From contig JAMDBC010000121.1 in NCBI GenBank assembly GCA_023484185.1, forward strand, positions 1-8,488: a DNA stretch of 8,488 bases. Direction: 5' to 3'. A program made the translations under genes and the position numbers. Shown here one piece after another: positions 5,505 through 8,488 of this stretch (the stretch's first letter is position 1; each line of letters starts with the position of its first letter). The notes below the pieces were generated by a model. It was not told where the DNA came from, made no database searches, and saw nothing but the letters and a program-made list of their open reading frames with translations. Source of the stretch: Chloroflexota bacterium. Lineage in GTDB: Bacteria; Chloroflexota; Anaerolineae; Anaerolineales; Villigracilaceae.

Positions 5505-7042
5505 TGGAATTAGATAATCAATTCACCGAACGGGAAAAAGAGGTCGCTAAGTTGTTGTTGCAAGGCAAGAGTAATAAACAAATTGCTCTTGCGCTCGATA
5601 TTTCAAAAAGCACGGTTGAATTTCATTTGAAGAATATTTACCTAAAGCTTAATGTCAATTCAAGAACCGAAGCGGTATTGAACCTGTCGAAAAGCGACCT
5701 AAGGGAATCCGTAGGTCAAGAACTAAAAGAAAACCTATGGCAAGCCACAGGCGGTAAAACCACTCAATCAGAGTACAGTTCTCAGGCAAAACATTTCTTC
5801 GACCCAAAAGAGGAAAAAGACATGAAGAACCGTACCATGATTGCAATCGTATTGAGTGCCGTTGCGATTGTAGCAGTTTATGGAATGCTTGCGTATTTGC
5901 GATCTGCAAAGCTTGATCAGAATGCACACACCGCGCCTCTTACGCCAAACACAGAACAGCCCGTTCTTGCCGACACGCCCTACGTTGTTTTACAAGTGCC
6001 ACCTGAAGCGTCCACGCGAAGTTATAATGAAGTTCTTCTGCTTTTACAAACGTCCAACGTTCCTTTTCATTATGCGGCAGATTTTATCGGGATAGGTTGT
6101 TTTGTGCCCAATGAGAAAAATCCGTGCGCTGAAACCGGCCCAATACCGTTCCCGGATGGCGAGTCGCTTTCTGGTTCCTCTGTATATTGGATGCCCGATG
6201 GAGAAAATGGGTTTTATGTTCGTGACAATCAAATTCTGGTTTTAAATCACCTGCAGAGAAAAGTTGCAGTAAGTGGCGTACTCGTTTCCAATATCCTGAA
6301 AACAGATTATCAAGCCCATATTTCTCCCGATGCCAGATGGATGGTGGAAAGTGTACAAGTAGATGATCCCTATGCCTCAGACTTAGTTTTGATAAAAACA
6401 ACAACTGGAACAACCAGTAAACTCGATATTGGTTTGGATACTTGTTTCAAAACCCCAATTGGTTGGATAACACCCTCAAAATTTCTTTTTCGATGTGATA
6501 TATCCATTGGAGCAACATCCAAGAAATATCTTACTGAGGTTCACTATTACACTTATGATGTTCTGGGTAATGAGTTGTTGGAAATTTCCTCTGGAACGGA
6601 TATCGGCTTTGGGCCAATATCTCCCAATGGAAAGTATGTTATTCGTTACGAAAAACAGAACGGCTATTATATGAACTATTATGTGAAGGATTTGTCCAAT
6701 AACCAGTTTCAATCTTCAAAACTTCCTGAAGGGCAGATGGTCTGGTCTCATGATTCCAGCAAGTTGGCAATTTTTACTGACAAAGGCGATCTTATCATCG
6801 CAAACTATGATGGCTCAAATCAAGAAAAAATATTCAGTTCAGGTTGGCAAGGTTATTTATCCATGGAGTGGTTTCCGGACGATAAATATATTGCTCTTAT
6901 TGGTTCATCTAATGACTACTCATTAGCATCACAAATGATTATCTTGTCTACGAAAGGCGATATCATAAAATATGATCCCATTTCTACGACTGATGGATAC
7001 AATATTGTTGGGATATCGCCTTTACCTGTGATAAAAAAATAA
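5504..7042 (+). CDS. Membrane-anchored LuxR-type HTH regulator with extracytoplasmic beta-propeller-like domain
   Basis: A 512-residue protein in three parts. Residues 6-62 are a LuxR/GerE helix-turn-helix (TEREKEV at 8-14, then GKSNKQIA and STVEFHLKNIYLKL). Residues 63-107 are a polar linker. Residues 111-132 are one hydrophobic segment after KNR, so the N-terminus should be cytoplasmic and the rest outside. The outer part repeats TolB/WD40-like strand-turn motifs: MPDGENGFYV (230-239), SPDARWMV (274-281), SPNGKYVI (373-380), SHDSSKLAIF (415-424), FPDDKYIAL (457-465). All four Cys (199, 208, 314, 331) are outside. The HTH is at the N-terminus, whereas most LuxR regulators carry it at the C-terminus; the layout resembles ToxR/CadC. 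The ATG at 5504 has AGGAAG 5 bases upstream. A second good start lies at 5822. Ligand and targets are unknown; regulatory function is inferred from the domains. Confidence 0.85.
   Translation: MELDNQFTEREKEVAKLLLQGKSNKQIALALDISKSTVEFHLKNIYLKLNVNSRTEAVLNLSKSDLRESVGQELKENLWQATGGKTTQSEYSSQAKHFFDPKEEKDMKNRTMIAIVLSAVAIVAVYGMLAYLRSAKLDQNAHTAPLTPNTEQPVLADTPYVVLQVPPEASTRSYNEVLLLLQTSNVPFHYAADFIGIGCFVPNEKNPCAETGPIPFPDGESLSGSSVYWMPDGENGFYVRDNQILVLNHLQRKVAVSGVLVSNILKTDYQAHISPDARWMVESVQVDDPYASDLVLIKTTTGTTSKLDIGLDTCFKTPIGWITPSKFLFRCDISIGATSKKYLTEVHYYTYDVLGNELLEISSGTDIGFGPISPNGKYVIRYEKQNGYYMNYYVKDLSNNQFQSSKLPEGQMVWSHDSSKLAIFTDKGDLIIANYDGSNQEKIFSSGWQGYLSMEWFPDDKYIALIGSSNDYSLASQMIILSTKGDIIKYDPISTTDGYNIVGISPLPVIKK
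5809..5824 (+). promoter_or_regulatory. internal ribosome binding site and ATG within the LuxR-type gene
   Basis: AGAGGA (5809-5814) lies 7 bases before an in-frame ATG at 5822, which is codon 107. Translation from here would begin MKNRTMIAIVLSAV, a typical signal-anchor start, and would omit the DNA-binding domain. The site is at least as good as the one at 5504. It may yield a second, HTH-less product, or be a remnant of fusion between an HTH gene and a membrane-anchored propeller gene. Confidence 0.45.
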
Positions 7043-7064
7043 AAGATAACAAAAAGGGTAAAAG

Positions 7065-7094
7065 AAAAGGTGCGGAGAAAATCCGCACCTTTTT
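7065..7094. terminator. bidirectional intrinsic terminator between convergent genes
   Basis: A perfect 12-base stem, AAAAGGTGCGGA (7065-7076) with its complement (7082-7093), and a GAAAA loop. On the plus strand the stem ends in a run of five T; on the minus strand it is followed by TTTTCTTTT. It lies between the stop of the LuxR-type gene (7042) and that of the M20 gene (7099), so it serves both. Confidence 0.88.
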
Positions 7095-7098
7095 GGTT

Positions 7099-8427
7099 CT
7101 ACTTGTTTCTTTGCAACGCCTGATAGATCGCGTTCGTCCCAAAGTCCAGCGAGGCGGCAGGGATTCTTTCATCAGCGGCGTGGATGACGCTGGAGAAATT
7201 AAAATCATCAGGCAGTTGCATGGGTAGGAATCCGTAGGTTTGGATTCCGAGCTTGGAGAAAAATCGTCCGTCGGTGACACCGCTCAAAAGCAACGGGACG
7301 GGCGTGCCGCTTGGGTCGACTTCACGCAGGATTCCGGCCAGGGTGTCGAAAAAGCCCATGTCGGGGTCAGCCGGTCCGGGGTCGAAATGAGCGACTTCCA
7401 GTTCCACATCCGCACCAACTATCTGGCGCATCTCGTTCAGCATGTCATCCGGCTTGAAGCCCGGAAGCAATCGTCCATCCAAATCCACGCTGACCCGACT
7501 CGGGATCACATTGATCTTTTCGCTGCCATGCAAAATCGTCGGGCTGAGGGTGTTATGCAAAAGCGGACGAAACACGCGCGCATTATCGCCCAACATGTTC
7601 AAAATATTTTCCGCCAGAGCAGGGTTAGTGAGCTGGCCGAGAAACAGGCCGTTCAAGCCGCCCAGCGCCGATGACATGGCGTTAAACATCAAACGCGCGG
7701 CGGGCGTGACGTGGATGGGCAATTGATGAGAATCAAGTTGTTGAAGGAATTGCGCCAGGCGCGCCATCGCACCGCCGCGCACCGGCATCGAACCGTGACC
7801 GCCCTGACCGTGCACTGTGGCGAGCATCGCGCAAATTTGTTTTTCAGCCACCTGGATCGGATAAAACCGCTTCTTTCCGACCGTGAGCGTGAACCCGCCA
7901 AATTCGCCGATCGCATACCGGATGCCTTTGAACTGCTCCGCATATTTTTCGACGAGGAACTTTGCACCGTAATCGCCGCCGACTTCTTCATCGCTGACGA
8001 TGGCGAGGATCACGTCGCCCGGCAATTTTTGGTTTTCCATCTTTGCACGCAGGAACGCGGCCACCATCATGGCGACGCCGCCTTTCATATCGAGCGCGCC
8101 GCGTCCCCAAATGAATCCATCGACAAGTTTTCCATCGAACGGTGGATGAGTCCATTGCTGATTTGCAGTGGTGACGACGTCCACGTGGCCGTAGAGCAAT
8201 AACGGCGCGGCGCGTCCTTCGCCGGAAAGATGGGCTACCAGGTTTGGACGATTTGGATCAAGCGAAAATATTTTGGTCTCGATCCCGGCCGCTTTCAGCA
8301 ACCCATCGATGTAAGCAATACATTCAGCCTCATTGCCGGGCGGATTGGTGGTGTTGAATTGGATCAGTTTTTGCAATAATTCTGCTGGACGCTGGTGAAT
8401 GAAAGTTATATTATTTGATGTTGACAT
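7099..8427 (-). CDS. M20-family zinc peptidase/deacylase (ArgE/DapE/ACY1/CPG2 superfamily)
   Basis: This 442-residue cytosolic metallohydrolase would cleave an amide or peptide bond of an N-acyl amino acid or small peptide. The co-catalytic metal site is complete: His81 and Asp83 in LLYGHVDVV, bridging Asp113 in GRGALDMKGG, general base Glu147 and ligand Glu148 in SDEEVGG, Glu175 in IGEFGG, and His416 in VIHAADERIP. His211 in GQGGHGSMP (dimerisation domain, about 198-325) is the residue that reaches across the dimer in this family. There is no signal peptide. The start at 8427 has AAAGGA 6 bases upstream. Its length is usual for the CPG2/ACY1-like branch and longer than typical DapE or ArgE, and no arginine or lysine biosynthesis gene is nearby, so the exact substrate cannot be named. 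It may follow another minus-strand gene by about 31 bases. Confidence 0.92.
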   Translation of the reverse strand: MSTSNNITFIHQRPAELLQKLIQFNTTNPPGNEAECIAYIDGLLKAAGIETKIFSLDPNRPNLVAHLSGEGRAAPLLLYGHVDVVTTANQQWTHPPFDGKLVDGFIWGRGALDMKGGVAMMVAAFLRAKMENQKLPGDVILAIVSDEEVGGDYGAKFLVEKYAEQFKGIRYAIGEFGGFTLTVGKKRFYPIQVAEKQICAMLATVHGQGGHGSMPVRGGAMARLAQFLQQLDSHQLPIHVTPAARLMFNAMSSALGGLNGLFLGQLTNPALAENILNMLGDNARVFRPLLHNTLSPTILHGSEKINVIPSRVSVDLDGRLLPGFKPDDMLNEMRQIVGADVELEVAHFDPGPADPDMGFFDTLAGILREVDPSGTPVPLLLSGVTDGRFFSKLGIQTYGFLPMQLPDDFNFSSVIHAADERIPAASLDFGTNAIYQALQRNK

Positions 8428-8458
8428 AATTTTTCCTTTTTATGGATTTGTTTTGATT

Positions 8459-8488
8459 CTACTGCGCCCCCGCGGCGATGAGATAGCC
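8459..8488 (-). CDS. possible C-terminal tail of an upstream gene (nine codons)
   Basis: Read on the minus strand from the window edge, the frame gives GYLIAAGAQ followed by TAG at 8459-8461. The bases are GC-rich up to this stop and turn AT-rich immediately after it, as at a gene end. The gap to the M20 start is 31 bases, so the two could be co-transcribed. Too little is present to identify the product, and a chance open frame of nine codons is common. Confidence 0.35.
   Translation of the reverse strand, partial: GYLIAAGAQ

Noticed and set aside
7240..8202. Plus-strand open frames inside the M20 gene
   Set aside because: They are antisense shadows of a complete metallopeptidase with every metal ligand, without ribosome sites or known motifs.
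7099..8427. Naming the M20 enzyme dapE or argE
   Set aside because: The catalytic residues are shared by the whole superfamily, and no biosynthetic neighbour supports either reaction.

Overview
The window carries a compact bacterial gene set with short intergenic gaps. It probably comes from a Chloroflexota (Anaerolineae-like) chromosome or metagenomic contig. That assignment is an inference from gene style (a Gly-Pro-rich N-terminus on one ABC subunit, an N-terminal LuxR-type HTH followed by a membrane segment and a propeller domain, and a GyrA with a [15 protein letters not shown] motif). There is no rRNA or other marker to confirm it.

Layout, left to right. (1) Positions 4-633, minus strand: the start of DNA gyrase subunit A, with the active-site Tyr and the quinolone-resistance region. 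Its reading frame hits a TAA just before the window edge, where GyrA proteins should continue. Its leader (about 634-739) has a good sigma70-type promoter and a 66-base palindromic structure. (2) Positions 837-5376, minus strand: a likely three-gene unit of MarR-family repressor, ABC half-transporter with a degenerate ATP site, and ABC half-transporter with a canonical ATP site. The two ABC genes are 23 bases apart and encode a heterodimeric exporter of the BmrCD/TM287-288 type. A near-consensus promoter precedes marR, and a perfect 18-base palindrome sits over its -10/+1 region, as expected for an autorepressed multidrug-efflux operon. (3) Positions 5504-7042, plus strand, divergent from marR: a 512-residue protein with an N-terminal LuxR/GerE HTH, one membrane segment and an extracytoplasmic beta-propeller-like domain. 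This is a candidate membrane-bound one-component regulator. It is clearly more AT-rich than its neighbours. (4) Positions 7099-8427, minus strand, convergent: an M20-family metallopeptidase/deacylase with a full metal-site set. A bidirectional terminator separates it from the regulator. (5) Positions 8459-8488: possibly the last nine codons of another minus-strand gene.

How they work together: MarR most likely senses a small molecule and releases its own promoter, switching on the ABC exporter. The propeller regulator shares the 127-base divergent control region with this operon and could add an envelope-side input, but nothing in the sequence proves that link. GyrA and the M20 enzyme look like housekeeping neighbours. 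No CRISPR array, tRNA, rRNA, insertion sequence or attachment site was seen, and no gene-free stretch exceeds about 205 bases.
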